Positions 7,337-14,364 of a DNA stretch of 18,689 nucleotides are shown piece by piece; positions within the stretch are counted from its first letter, which is position 1; every line of letters starts with the position of its first letter. Origin of the DNA: Candidatus Woesearchaeota archaeon (GTDB lineage Archaea > Nanobdellota > Nanobdellia > Woesearchaeales > J091); assembly GCA_003695045.1 (NCBI GenBank), contig RFJB01000024.1:1-18689 (forward strand), in the 5' to 3' direction. Below the pieces are notes generated by a model. It was given only the letters and a program-made list of their open reading frames with translations, was not told where the DNA came from and searched no databases. The position numbers and the translations under genes are program-made.

Positions 7337-7699
7337 TTACAGATATTTTTCTCTCGCTTTCTTCAGAGTTCCTGAGACGCCCACGCTTTTTACGAGCATG
7401 CTCCTGCCTTTGTGTCTTCCTGCTGTGGCGCGGGTTATGAAAGATATGCTCGTTCTCAGGTTGTCAAGCTCCTTGTTGTTTACTCTTATAATCGCTCTGC
7501 CGTTTTTTCCTTTGAGGAACATTATTCCTGCTTTTGCAAGCCCGTAAGTTCCGAACATCCTCTTGTGGCTGTGAATAACTTCGTGTTTGATATCTTCAGC
7601 GTCCGCCTTTTGACTGCCTTCAAGTATGCCTTCGGCAACAAGATATCTTTTCTTCTCCCGCATGCTCGGGCGGACTGGCTTTATTTTCTTGATTTGCAT
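7337..7699 (-). CDS. rnp2: Ribonuclease P protein component 2 (Pop5/Rnp2)
   Basis: Pop5 pairs with Rpp30 and supports the catalytic RNA of RNase P in tRNA 5' maturation. The 120-residue protein matches the Rpp14/Pop5 family: RPSMREKKRYLVAEGI, then a HKRMFGTYGLAKAGI helix, GRAIIRVNNKELDNLRTSI and the C-terminal VGVSGTLKKAREKYL. There is no ribosome site before the ATG at 7699, and the frame stays open upstream for about 42 codons of a very basic stretch without any ATG, GTG or TTG. The normal family N-terminus starts close to 7699, so that start is kept. Rpp30 and L15e, often next to it in archaea, are not present here. Confidence 0.88.
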   Translation of the reverse strand: MQIKKIKPVRPSMREKKRYLVAEGILEGSQKADAEDIKHEVIHSHKRMFGTYGLAKAGIMFLKGKNGRAIIRVNNKELDNLRTSISFITRATAGRHKGRSMLVKSVGVSGTLKKAREKYL

Positions 7700-7830
7700 G
7701 TTGTTCAGCGTTTGTCCGTTGCGGCGTGTTTCTTGTCGTCCTCTGTGCCGCTTATTCGGTCTCTCCGACGCTTTTTTGAGAAAACGGTCCTTTCCGGCCT
7801 TCTTCTCTCTCAGGCAGCGGAAACCATGTT

Positions 7831-7842
7831 TTATTTATAAAT
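7831..7842 (-). promoter_or_regulatory. TATA box of the exosome superoperon
   Basis: The minus strand reads ATTTATAAATAA. Initiation about 25 bases downstream would be near 7811, leaving a leader of roughly 110 bases before the pop5 ATG. No other convincing box is seen before pop5, so this may drive all eight downstream genes. Confidence 0.55.
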
Positions 7843-7870
7843 GTTGCTGTTTGAGGTCGGTTCTGCCTTC

Positions 7871-9214
7871 CTAACTTCTGATTATTCTCAACACTCTCTC
7901 TTTCATCTCTTCCATTTTCTCTTTTGTTTCCGCTTCAAGGTTTAATCTTAACAGGGGTTCTGTGTTTGAAGGTCTCACATTGAACCACCAGTCGTCATAC
8001 TCCACGCTCAGGCCGTCCAGTTTGAAAATCCTTTTTGCATCCGAGAATTCCTTTTCCAGTTTTTCCATGACTGCGTCTTTGTCCTGGACTTTGGAGTTTA
8101 TTTCCCCGCTTGCATAGTATGTTTCCAGCGGCTTTATGAGTTCCGAGAGTGTTTTTCCCTCCTCGCTGAGCCGTTTGAGCAGAAGCAGGGTGAGTATGAA
8201 GGGCGACTCTATGTAATAGTTGTCTGCCATGTAGTAGTGCGCTGACAGCTCAAGCGCAAACGATGCCTTTTCTTCTCTCATCTGGGCTTTTATGAATGAA
8301 TGCCCGACCCTGCACTGTATTGCCTTTCCCCCGGCTTCTTCCACCACTTCCCTGACCTTTCTGCTTGACCTCAGGTCGTATAGTATCGGGCTTCCCGGGT
8401 GTTTCTTTAGTATGATTTCTGCTATTCTTGCTCCGAGAAGGTCTGCTCTGCACGGCTTTCCGTTCTCATCAATGAAGAATATTCTGTCGGCGTCTCCGTC
8501 AAGCGCGATTCCGAGGTCCGCTTTCTCCTCCGCAACTCTTTTCTTGATGTCGGTCAGAGTTTCCTCTTCGAGCGGATTAGGGACATGGTTGGGAAAGTTC
8601 CCGTCCAGTTCAAGGTACATTGGAATGAGTTCGCACGGCAGCTTTTTGAAGAGTTCCGGCACCACCAGGCCTCCCATTCCGTTTCCGGTATCTACAACAA
8701 TCTTGAATTTCCTGATTTTGTCTGTGTCCACTGAAGAAAGTATGTTTTCAACATAATGCGGCAGTATCTCCTTTTGCTCTTCCGTTCCCTTTCTTTCCGG
8801 CTCTTCAAACTCTCCTTTGGCAACAAGTTCCTTTATCTCCTGAATGCCGGTTTCTCCGCTTAGCGGAACTGCCTCTCTTTTTACCATCTTCATGCCGTTG
8901 TACTGGCCGGGATTATGGGATGCTGTTATGTTTATGCCAGCATCATATCCGAACTTTGCCACTGCAAAATACATCATTGGTGTTGTAGAAAGCCCGATGT
9001 TTATCACGTCCGCTCCCTGGTCTGTAAGGCCTCTTATCAGGGCTTTGTGGAGCGCCGGGCTGCTTGTTCTCATGTCATGTCCCACTGCTACTCTCTTCGG
9101 TTTCAGGAACTGGGCGAAAGCCCTGCCTATGAGGTATGCTCCCTCCTCGTCAATCTCCTCTCCGTAAATTCCCCTTATGTCGTATGCTTTGAATATGCTG
9201 TCTTTTGCGACCAT
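7871..9214 (-). CDS. Phosphomannomutase/phosphoglucomutase (alpha-D-phosphohexomutase)
   Basis: The enzyme moves phosphate between C6 and C1 of mannose or glucose, feeding sugar-nucleotide and glycan synthesis. The 447-residue protein has all four loops: ITASHNP with the phospho-serine at residue 99, the metal site DGDADR at 239-244, the sugar loop LELSAHYY (similar to the GEMSAHHY of phosphomannomutases), and the phosphate loop RPSNTEPLLRL near the end. The ATG at 9214 follows GGAGGT. The gene lies 58 bases downstream of a sugar-nucleotidyltransferase-like gene, a typical pairing: 1-phosphate sugar from this enzyme is activated by the other. Mannose versus glucose (or glucosamine) preference cannot be settled. 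Confidence 0.93.
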   Translation of the reverse strand: MVAKDSIFKAYDIRGIYGEEIDEEGAYLIGRAFAQFLKPKRVAVGHDMRTSSPALHKALIRGLTDQGADVINIGLSTTPMMYFAVAKFGYDAGINITASHNPGQYNGMKMVKREAVPLSGETGIQEIKELVAKGEFEEPERKGTEEQKEILPHYVENILSSVDTDKIRKFKIVVDTGNGMGGLVVPELFKKLPCELIPMYLELDGNFPNHVPNPLEEETLTDIKKRVAEEKADLGIALDGDADRIFFIDENGKPCRADLLGARIAEIILKKHPGSPILYDLRSSRKVREVVEEAGGKAIQCRVGHSFIKAQMREEKASFALELSAHYYMADNYYIESPFILTLLLLKRLSEEGKTLSELIKPLETYYASGEINSKVQDKDAVMEKLEKEFSDAKRIFKLDGLSVEYDDWWFNVRPSNTEPLLRLNLEAETKEKMEEMKERVLRIIRS

Positions 9215-9272
9215 TGTTGAACCTCCTCTTTTGTTTTAATTGCTTCATCTGCAGATTTTACGCATTCAGCTC

Positions 9273-10109
9273 TTAGAACTCTTCATTCCACTCTTTTTCC
9301 GCTCTTTTGAATCCTTCCTTTGTTGATATGTCGAACCACTTTCCGCTTATCGGGTATCCGAAGAGTTTTCCCTCTTTGGCGATTGTTGGGAAGACGTCGC
9401 TTTCCAGCATGCATTTCGTTTCCTTTTTCCACTCCGGGTCAGAAGGCATGAACTCAAATATGCTGGGAGAGATTATGTACAGCCCGGCGTTTATCAGGTG
9501 TGTGGTTTTGTTCTCCGGCTTTTCCGTAAACTCGATTATGCGCATGCCTTTCATCTTTGCCACGCCGTATCTTCCAGGGTCCCTGACTGTTGTGAGCGCT
9601 ATTGTGGCTACAGCGTCATTGTCCTTGTGGAAGGAATACATCTCTGCGAGGTCTATTGTTTTCAGTTCGTCCGCGTTGCAGACAACGACTGGCTCGTTTT
9701 CTGTCAGGATTTCCTCTTTTTTTGCCAGAAGAGCCCCTCCTGTTCCGAGGGGGGTTTCCTCTATCAGATACTCTATTTCTACGCCGTATTTCTTGCCGCT
9801 GCCCAGCAGGTCTTTGATTCCGTTCGGGCCTGAGATTATTATTGTGGCTTTTTCTATTCCCTCTGTTTTGAGTGTGTGAACCACGTGCTCTATTACTGCG
9901 CGCCCTTTTATCTCTTTGAGCAGGATGTCTTCTTTCTCTTTTCCGCCTCCTGCGAGAATTATTGCTCTTTTTGGAATTCTTATTCCCAACGCGTTGTAGA
10001 GAAGCATCTCAACCGCGTGGCTTCTGTTCTTGAATTTCTTCTTTTCAACTCTTCTGTCTATTCTTTTGAGAAGGTCGCTTTCAAGCGTCAGGGTTACTCT
10101 TTCTTTCAT
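9273..10109 (-). CDS. Ribbon-helix-helix domain fused to a sugar-1-phosphate nucleotidyltransferase
   Basis: The protein has 278 residues. Residues 1-42 (MKERVTLTLESDLLKRIDRR..., with NRSHAVEMLLYNALG) look like a CopG/Arc ribbon-helix-helix DNA-binding domain. Residues 47-278 are an NTP_transferase domain: AIILAGGGKEKE, PLGTGGALL at 120, the metal-binding CNADEL (Asp147), GRYGVAKM, FTEKPE and a final KWFDISTKEGFKRAEKEW. The canonical GxGTR loop after LAGG is replaced by GKEKE, so nucleotide binding may differ. The rest of the active site looks intact, favouring a working enzyme activating a hexose 1-phosphate made by the neighbouring phosphohexomutase. The fusion suggests autoregulation or a DNA-bound sensor, which is inference. 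Confidence 0.85.
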   Translation of the reverse strand: MKERVTLTLESDLLKRIDRRVEKKKFKNRSHAVEMLLYNALGIRIPKRAIILAGGGKEKEDILLKEIKGRAVIEHVVHTLKTEGIEKATIIISGPNGIKDLLGSGKKYGVEIEYLIEETPLGTGGALLAKKEEILTENEPVVVCNADELKTIDLAEMYSFHKDNDAVATIALTTVRDPGRYGVAKMKGMRIIEFTEKPENKTTHLINAGLYIISPSIFEFMPSDPEWKKETKCMLESDVFPTIAKEGKLFGYPISGKWFDISTKEGFKRAEKEWNEEF

Positions 10110-10253
10110 TTCATTCTCACTTTTTTTTGTTTACTCTTTTTGTTCTGTTAGTGTTTTCTCACGCAGGCGCTTCCACAGGTTATTGTTATGTTTGGTCAGA
10201 CCTTGGGTTTGTTTGTGCTGTGTGAGAATTTAATGTCTGCGAATTATTGCTTG

Positions 10254-10263
10254 TTAGCGCTAA
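10254..10263. promoter_or_regulatory. Palindrome TTAGCGCTAA, candidate operator
   Basis: A perfect 10-bp inverted repeat lies just after the minus-strand TATA box (10272-10281), near the predicted initiation point for the nucleotidyltransferase operon. A site there could block initiation. That the ribbon-helix-helix protein encoded downstream binds it is speculation. Confidence 0.3.
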
Positions 10264-10271
10264 ACAGATTG

Positions 10272-10281
10272 CTTTTATAAA
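10272..10281. promoter_or_regulatory. TATA-like box, near-symmetric
   Basis: TTTTATAAAT reads ATTTATAAAA on the other strand, so it could serve either direction. On the minus strand it would place initiation near 10252, with a leader of about 140 bases to 10109. Confidence 0.45.
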
Positions 10282-10324
10282 TGTTTTGCTGTAAGGTATG
10301 ATATTGTATGATAAAAATAAAAAC

Positions 10325-10334
10325 TTTTATATAT
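10325..10334 (+). promoter_or_regulatory. Candidate TATA box for fbp-gap
   Basis: TTTTATATAT is centred about 112 bases before the fbp ATG at 10442. Initiation near 10355 would give a leader of nearly 90 bases. An out-of-frame ATG sits at 10353, near that initiation point. Confidence 0.45.
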
Positions 10335-10441
10335 CTGTCATTTTCAGCGCCAATGCATTCAGAACATTCAACTTTTGGAGTGGTTGCAGGAAAAAGTGCG
10401 ATTCGTTTGCTCTCTTTCGCTCGTCAAAGCGGTGCCGTTAA

Positions 10442-11410
10442 ATGGTTGTCAAAAACACAGAATCAACAACCCCCTCGTCAAGCCCTTCGTCTGACTCGTT
10501 GTCTCTCAAAGAGCACCTTTCGAGAAATGTTCAAAACAGGGCTCTTGCGGAACTCATTCTTCTGATAAGCGATCTTGCAAAGCCCATTTCTGACGCCTTT
10601 CACGGCAAACAGGGCTTCGCCGGAACGAAGAACATTTACGGCGAGAACCAATTGGAAATCGATAAGTGGGCGGACAGGACAATCATTGATAAACTCCGCG
10701 AGTCGTCGCTGGTAAAATCCATTGCTTCAGAGGAGCAGTCCGAACTCATAGAAATCGAAAATGCTTCCGGAACTTTCGGCGTTGTTTTGGATCCTTTAGA
10801 TGGCTCTTCTCTGATAGGGGTTAATCTCTCTGTCGGCACTATTGTAGGCATCTTCGACGAGGGCGATGTCATGGAGCCCGGCTCCAGGATGGATGCTGCT
10901 TTGTATCTGATGTACGGTCCTCTTACTGTGCTTGTTTACTCGGCAGGCAAAGGCGTTCACGAGTTCGTCCTCTCCCAGGACGGCGTTTTCCGCCTTCTTC
11001 ACGAGAACCTCAGGATTCCCCCGGGGGAAAAGGGAAAGCTGTACGCTCCGGGCGGAAAGAGAAGAGAATATCTGCCCTACCACGAAAAATACATCTCTCT
11101 CCTTGAGTCAGACGGCTACAAGCTCCGGTACAGCGGCGCCTTTGTTGCAGATTTTCACCAAATACTCCACAAAGGGGGTGTTTTCTGCTATCCTGCGACT
11201 AAATCAGCTCCGAACGGGAAGCTGCGCCTCATATTTGAAGCGAACCCCATGACATTTCTGGTCAAGCAGGCCGGGGGAAAGGGTTCTGACGGCACAAGGG
11301 ATATCCACTCCATCGTTCCTCGGGATTTGAGCCAGAGGACTCCTCTTTACATTGGAAGCTCTGATGCTGTCGACCTGATAGAAAAGGTCAGGTCTGAACT
11401 GAATGAATAA
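10442..11410 (+). CDS. fbp: Class I fructose-1,6-bisphosphatase
   Basis: The enzyme hydrolyses fructose 1,6-bisphosphate to fructose 6-phosphate, the committed step of gluconeogenesis. The 322-residue protein has the class I signatures: ASEE near residue 97, the metal/phosphate motif DPLDGSS at 117-123 followed by VNLSVGTIVGI, and the C-terminal FEANPMTFLVKQAGGKGSDG, then RTPLYIGS. The first 20 or so residues are rich in Ser and Pro and are not family sequence. GCGGTG is a modest ribosome site before the ATG. It lies 38 bases before an archaeal GAPDH gene, forming a gluconeogenic pair. Many archaea instead use the bifunctional aldolase/phosphatase, so a class I enzyme hints at past transfer. 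Confidence 0.93.
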   Translation: MVVKNTESTTPSSSPSSDSLSLKEHLSRNVQNRALAELILLISDLAKPISDAFHGKQGFAGTKNIYGENQLEIDKWADRTIIDKLRESSLVKSIASEEQSELIEIENASGTFGVVLDPLDGSSLIGVNLSVGTIVGIFDEGDVMEPGSRMDAALYLMYGPLTVLVYSAGKGVHEFVLSQDGVFRLLHENLRIPPGEKGKLYAPGGKRREYLPYHEKYISLLESDGYKLRYSGAFVADFHQILHKGGVFCYPATKSAPNGKLRLIFEANPMTFLVKQAGGKGSDGTRDIHSIVPRDLSQRTPLYIGSSDAVDLIEKVRSELNE

Positions 11411-11419
11411 AACTGGTTT

Positions 11420-11435
11420 CGCCCTTTGGAGGGCG
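11420..11435 (+). promoter_or_regulatory. Hairpin overlapping the gap ribosome binding site
   Basis: A perfect 6-bp stem (CGCCCT and AGGGCG) with a four-base loop lies in the 38-base gap between fbp and gap, abutting the GGGAGGT ribosome site (11435-11441). It could mask that site or mark an mRNA processing point. Confidence 0.4.
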
Positions 11436-11448
11436 GGAGGTAGAAATT

Positions 11449-12456
11449 ATGAAAATCAAAGTCGGCGTTGTGGGTTACGGAACTATTGGAAAGAGAGTTG
11501 CTGATGCAGTTCTCTTGCAGGACGACATGGAGCTTGTCGGCGTAACGGCGCACTCCTACAATTACAGGGTTGCTATAGCTGCCGAAAGAGGGATTAAGAT
11601 TTTTGCTGTTGACGGAGAGAGGGAATCCCTTGAAGCCCACGGCATATCCGTTGCCGGCTCATTTGATGACCTTCTGGAGAATGTTGATGTTGTTGTTGAT
11701 GCCACTCCGAAAAAGCAGGGGGCTGAGAACAAAAAAATCTACGAGGCGAAGGGTGTCAAAGCGATTTTTCAGGGCGGCGAGAAGGCATCTGTTGCAGACG
11801 TTTCCTTTGTTGCTCAGGCAAACTATTCTGCCGCTCTCAACAAGCAGTTTGTGAGGGTTGTGAGCTGCAATACCACTGCGCTTACAAGAACAATCCACGC
11901 TCTTGACCAGAAGTGGGGTGTCAAGCGGGCAAGAGCAACCCTTGTCAGACGAGCCATGGATCCTGCTGCAAGCAGGGGCGGTCCTCTCAATGCAATAGAG
12001 CCGACTTTCGAGTTGCCGTCGCATCACGGACCTGATGTGAGAACGGTTCTTCCGAATGTCGAGGTTTTTACCACGGCAATAATCGCGCCAACAACCTTGA
12101 TGCATATGCACGTCCTCTCTGTAAAGCTTGAGAAGGATGCTGCAGTTGAGGAAGTGATAGACCTGTTCAGGAACACAACAAGAGTTCGCGTGATTCCCGT
12201 CGACCAGAAGATTATAACCACAGCCCAGGTAATGGAGCTTGCCCGCGACCTGGGCAACAAGCGCGGCGACATGATGGAAATCTGCGTGTGGGACAAGGGC
12301 ATAGGAATTTACGACGACGAACTCTTCTTTATGCAGGCAGTTCATCAGGAGTCGGATGTTGTTCCCGAGAACATTGACGCCATAAGGGCTGTCATGGGTT
12401 TTGAGGACGCCGAGAAATCAATAGAGATGACAAACAAGAGTTTGGGCCTGAAATAA
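11449..12456 (+). CDS. gap: Archaeal-type glyceraldehyde-3-phosphate dehydrogenase (NAD(P)-dependent, phosphorylating)
   Basis: The enzyme interconverts glyceraldehyde 3-phosphate and 1,3-bisphosphoglycerate; in archaea it serves chiefly gluconeogenesis. The 335-residue protein has the Rossmann motif VGYGTIGKRVADA, the catalytic Cys140 in SCNTTALTRTIHAL, a LVRRAMDPAASRGGPLNAI stretch and PTTLMHMHVLSV, all typical of archaeal GAPDH rather than the bacterial type. GGGAGGT lies seven bases before the ATG. It follows fbp closely, and a T-rich run lies 20 bases after the stop. Confidence 0.96.
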   Translation: MKIKVGVVGYGTIGKRVADAVLLQDDMELVGVTAHSYNYRVAIAAERGIKIFAVDGERESLEAHGISVAGSFDDLLENVDVVVDATPKKQGAENKKIYEAKGVKAIFQGGEKASVADVSFVAQANYSAALNKQFVRVVSCNTTALTRTIHALDQKWGVKRARATLVRRAMDPAASRGGPLNAIEPTFELPSHHGPDVRTVLPNVEVFTTAIIAPTTLMHMHVLSVKLEKDAAVEEVIDLFRNTTRVRVIPVDQKIITTAQVMELARDLGNKRGDMMEICVWDKGIGIYDDELFFMQAVHQESDVVPENIDAIRAVMGFEDAEKSIEMTNKSLGLK

Positions 12457-12477
12457 CTCCCTGCTTTTGTTGTTCTG

Positions 12478-12494
12478 TTTTTTTGCCTTTTCCT
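12478..12494 (+). terminator. T-rich terminator after gap
   Basis: Seven consecutive T residues followed by two further T runs lie just past the gap stop, in the 41-base gap to a convergent gene. Archaeal RNA polymerase commonly terminates at such oligo-T stretches. Confidence 0.5.
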
Positions 12495-12497
12495 TTC

Positions 12498-13841
12498 TTA
12501 TTCTTCCACTATCTCTCCTTCCAGATAGTGCGGATGCGCTTTCGTTATTCTTGCCTTCACAAACTTCCCGAGCATGACGCTGCTTTTTAAGTTCTCTCCC
12601 TTTATAACTACCTGTTTGTAGGCGTTGTTTCTTCCTATTATGGTTCCCGGCTTTCCCGTTTCGTCCAGAAGCACTTCCTGTATCCTGCCTATGTTTTTCT
12701 CGCTCTCCTTTCTGGCAATCTCTTCAAACTCTTTTGCCACTTTTCTGCTTCTGTCCTTAACTGTTCCCCCTGGAAGTTGTTTCATGCTTGCCGCTTTCGT
12801 TCCGGGTCTCGGCGTAAATCTCGACAGGTTCAGCACAGCCGGCTTTACTCTTTGTATGAGCTTCATTGTTTCTTCAAACTCTTCTTCTGTTTCGCCGGGG
12901 AAACCAACTATTATGTCAGTGGATAATGTCAGGTCCGGGATTTTCTCCCTGAATCTGGAGACAATCTGCTCGAATTCCTCTGCAGTGTATCTACGCGCCA
13001 TCCTTTTCAGCACGGAATTGCTTCCTGACTGGACTGGAAGGTGAAGGAATGAGAATACTTTCTCATGCGAAAATGCTTCCACCAGCTCGTCAAGATTCTC
13101 CATTATGTTGTCAGGGTTCATCATCCCCACGCGTATTCTGAACCTTCCCGGGATTTTGACTATTTCTTTCAGCAGTTCGGGCAGCTGGCTTTTGCCTTCC
13201 CTTTCTATTCCGTACGCTCCCGTATCCTGGGATGTAAGCCATATCTCTCTTGTTCCGTTTTTTATGAACGACTCTGCTGTTTTCACGATTTTTCTCATGC
13301 TGTAACTTCTCAGGACCGGCTTTACTTTTTTGACTATGCAGTATGTGCAGTAACCTGTGCAGCCGTCATTTATCTGAATAATGCCCACCGCCTTGCTTCT
13401 GCTTTTTACAGGGAGCCCTGCTTTTTCGTGGTCGTTTTGGTTTGGAACCTTGTAACCTGTCAGAATGCTTTTTCTTCCTTCTTGGAGTCCTCTTACAACA
13501 TCTGCAATGCGCCTTATGTGGTGGGTGCTGATAACAGAGGCCTCAGGGATTATCCTTTCTATTTCCTCCTCTTCGACTTCCGGCATGCATCCTGCCACGA
13601 CGGTTCTTTCTCCAAATCCCTTATCTTCCAGTTCTTTGAGGATTCTCTTCATGTGGGTTTCTGTCTGGCCCTTCACTATGCAGGTGTTCACAATCACAGC
13701 ATCTGCAAGGGACTCGTCATTCACCACTATGTATCCTGCTCTCTCAAGAATGCCCGCCATTATCTCCCCGTCGTTCTGGTTGGCGCTGCATCCGTAGCTC
13801 TTTATGTGGACTCTCTCGATGCTTTTCACTTTGCCCTTCAT
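12498..13841 (-). CDS. tRNA (N6-threonylcarbamoyladenosine37-C2)-methylthiotransferase (CDKAL1/MtaB type)
   Basis: This radical-SAM enzyme adds a methylthio group to t6A at position 37 of ANN-decoding tRNAs. The 447-residue protein has the N-terminal UPF0004 domain with three cluster cysteines (Cys18 in SYGCSANQ, Cys54 in NTCIVK, Cys85 in AGCMPE), the radical-SAM triad C161-x3-C165-x2-C168 (GCTGYCTYC), TDIIVGFPGETEEEFEET and a C-terminal TRAM RNA-binding domain (about 385-447). SYGCSANQND is characteristic of the archaeal/eukaryotic branch. GGTGA lies five bases before the ATG. It is monocistronic, converging on gap. Confidence 0.94.
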   Translation of the reverse strand: MKGKVKSIERVHIKSYGCSANQNDGEIMAGILERAGYIVVNDESLADAVIVNTCIVKGQTETHMKRILKELEDKGFGERTVVAGCMPEVEEEEIERIIPEASVISTHHIRRIADVVRGLQEGRKSILTGYKVPNQNDHEKAGLPVKSRSKAVGIIQINDGCTGYCTYCIVKKVKPVLRSYSMRKIVKTAESFIKNGTREIWLTSQDTGAYGIEREGKSQLPELLKEIVKIPGRFRIRVGMMNPDNIMENLDELVEAFSHEKVFSFLHLPVQSGSNSVLKRMARRYTAEEFEQIVSRFREKIPDLTLSTDIIVGFPGETEEEFEETMKLIQRVKPAVLNLSRFTPRPGTKAASMKQLPGGTVKDRSRKVAKEFEEIARKESEKNIGRIQEVLLDETGKPGTIIGRNNAYKQVVIKGENLKSSVMLGKFVKARITKAHPHYLEGEIVEE

Positions 13842-13901
13842 TGTTTCACCGTCAAGCCGTGTGGATTTCGTACTTGTTCTTAAAAATTCGCTTGCGCCCG
13901 C

Positions 13902-13910
13902 TTTTTAAAT
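13902..13910 (-). promoter_or_regulatory. Candidate TATA box for the methylthiotransferase
   Basis: The minus strand reads ATTTAAAAA. Initiation about 25 bases on would fall near 13880, giving a leader of about 40 bases. Confidence 0.4.
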
Positions 13911-13983
13911 CTTGGCTTGAACTCTCTGTCTTCTTTGTGGTTTGCGGGTTTCTGTGCATCGTTTCTGGCTTTTTCATCACAAA

Positions 13984-13992
13984 CTTTATAAG
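13984..13992 (+). promoter_or_regulatory. TATA box for the HPF-like operon
   Basis: CTTTATAAG is centred about 46 bases before the ATG at 14034. The transcript would start near 14013 with a short leader that holds the GGGGGAT ribosome site (14023-14029). Confidence 0.5.
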
Positions 13993-14033
13993 TCAATATT
14001 ATAATTTAAGGGATTTGTAAACGGGGGATTTCC

Positions 14034-14333
14034 ATGATTGAGCTTGGCGGCAATATTGAACTGGTGGGTTTCAAGGACTTTGACAGCGCTTCTTTGATTG
14101 TTGTAAAAAAGATAGTTGGGAACTATGCCCGGCGTTTCAGCGAGCTTTCTCAGGTGGACAAACTGACGCTTTCCTGCAAGAAAGTCCACGAAAGAGAGTC
14201 ATCTTCTCTGTTCGAAGTTCAGGCAAAGCTCTCTTCCAATGGTTCTGTTGTCAACGCGGATGTCACAGACAGGAATCTCTTTTTTGCAATTGATGCTGCT
14301 CTAAAGAAGATTGAGCAGAGCATCTCCAAATAG
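14034..14333 (+). CDS. HPF/RaiA-like small protein (candidate ribosome-associated factor)
   Basis: The 99-residue protein shows a beta-alpha-beta-beta-beta-alpha pattern: IELGGNIELVGF, a helix through about residue 37, strands DKLTLSCKKVHE and LFEVQAKLSSNG/SVVNADVTDR, and a final helix NLFFAIDAALKKIEQSISK. That pattern, length and the (D/E)xxxFxAIDxAxxKIE ending resemble the ribosome-associated HPF/RaiA (S30AE) fold, which stalls and stores ribosomes in bacteria. Function in this archaeon is inferred; a PHA-granule-regulator-like small protein is an alternative. GGGGGAT precedes the ATG by a few bases. A HAD phosphatase gene follows 31 bases later. Confidence 0.55.
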   Translation: MIELGGNIELVGFKDFDSASLIVVKKIVGNYARRFSELSQVDKLTLSCKKVHERESSSLFEVQAKLSSNGSVVNADVTDRNLFFAIDAALKKIEQSISK

Positions 14334-14364
14334 CTCCTGAATTTGATTTTGGTGGTTTGGGACC

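Larger units (their letters stand above)
10110..10441 (+). other. Intergenic region between divergent nucleotidyltransferase and fbp genes
   Basis: This 332-base gap holds no convincing gene. It contains two AT-rich promoter-like boxes (10272-10281 and 10325-10334) and a 10-bp palindrome (10254-10263). The minus-strand gene's start at 10109 has only a weak ribosome site (GTGAGA). No tRNA or structured RNA was recognised by eye. Confidence 0.6.

Noticed and set aside
10442..10505. Possible frameshift at the fbp N-terminus, because the first 20 residues are not family sequence
   Set aside because: The class I N-terminal helices are all present after residue 20, so the gene looks complete with an extension.
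10353..10565. Out-of-frame ORF of 70 codons with its ATG about 23 bases after a TATA box, overlapping the start of fbp
   Set aside because: No recognisable protein, no ribosome site, and the fbp reading frame is complete without it. It is probably chance, though it could act as an upstream ORF.
13065..13883. Plus-strand ORF of 272 codons
   Set aside because: It is antisense to the methylthiotransferase, whose motifs are unambiguous; its own translation looks like nothing known.
13842..14033. Gap searched for a tRNA or small RNA
   Set aside because: No cloverleaf or T-loop motif was seen; only two divergent promoters are supported.
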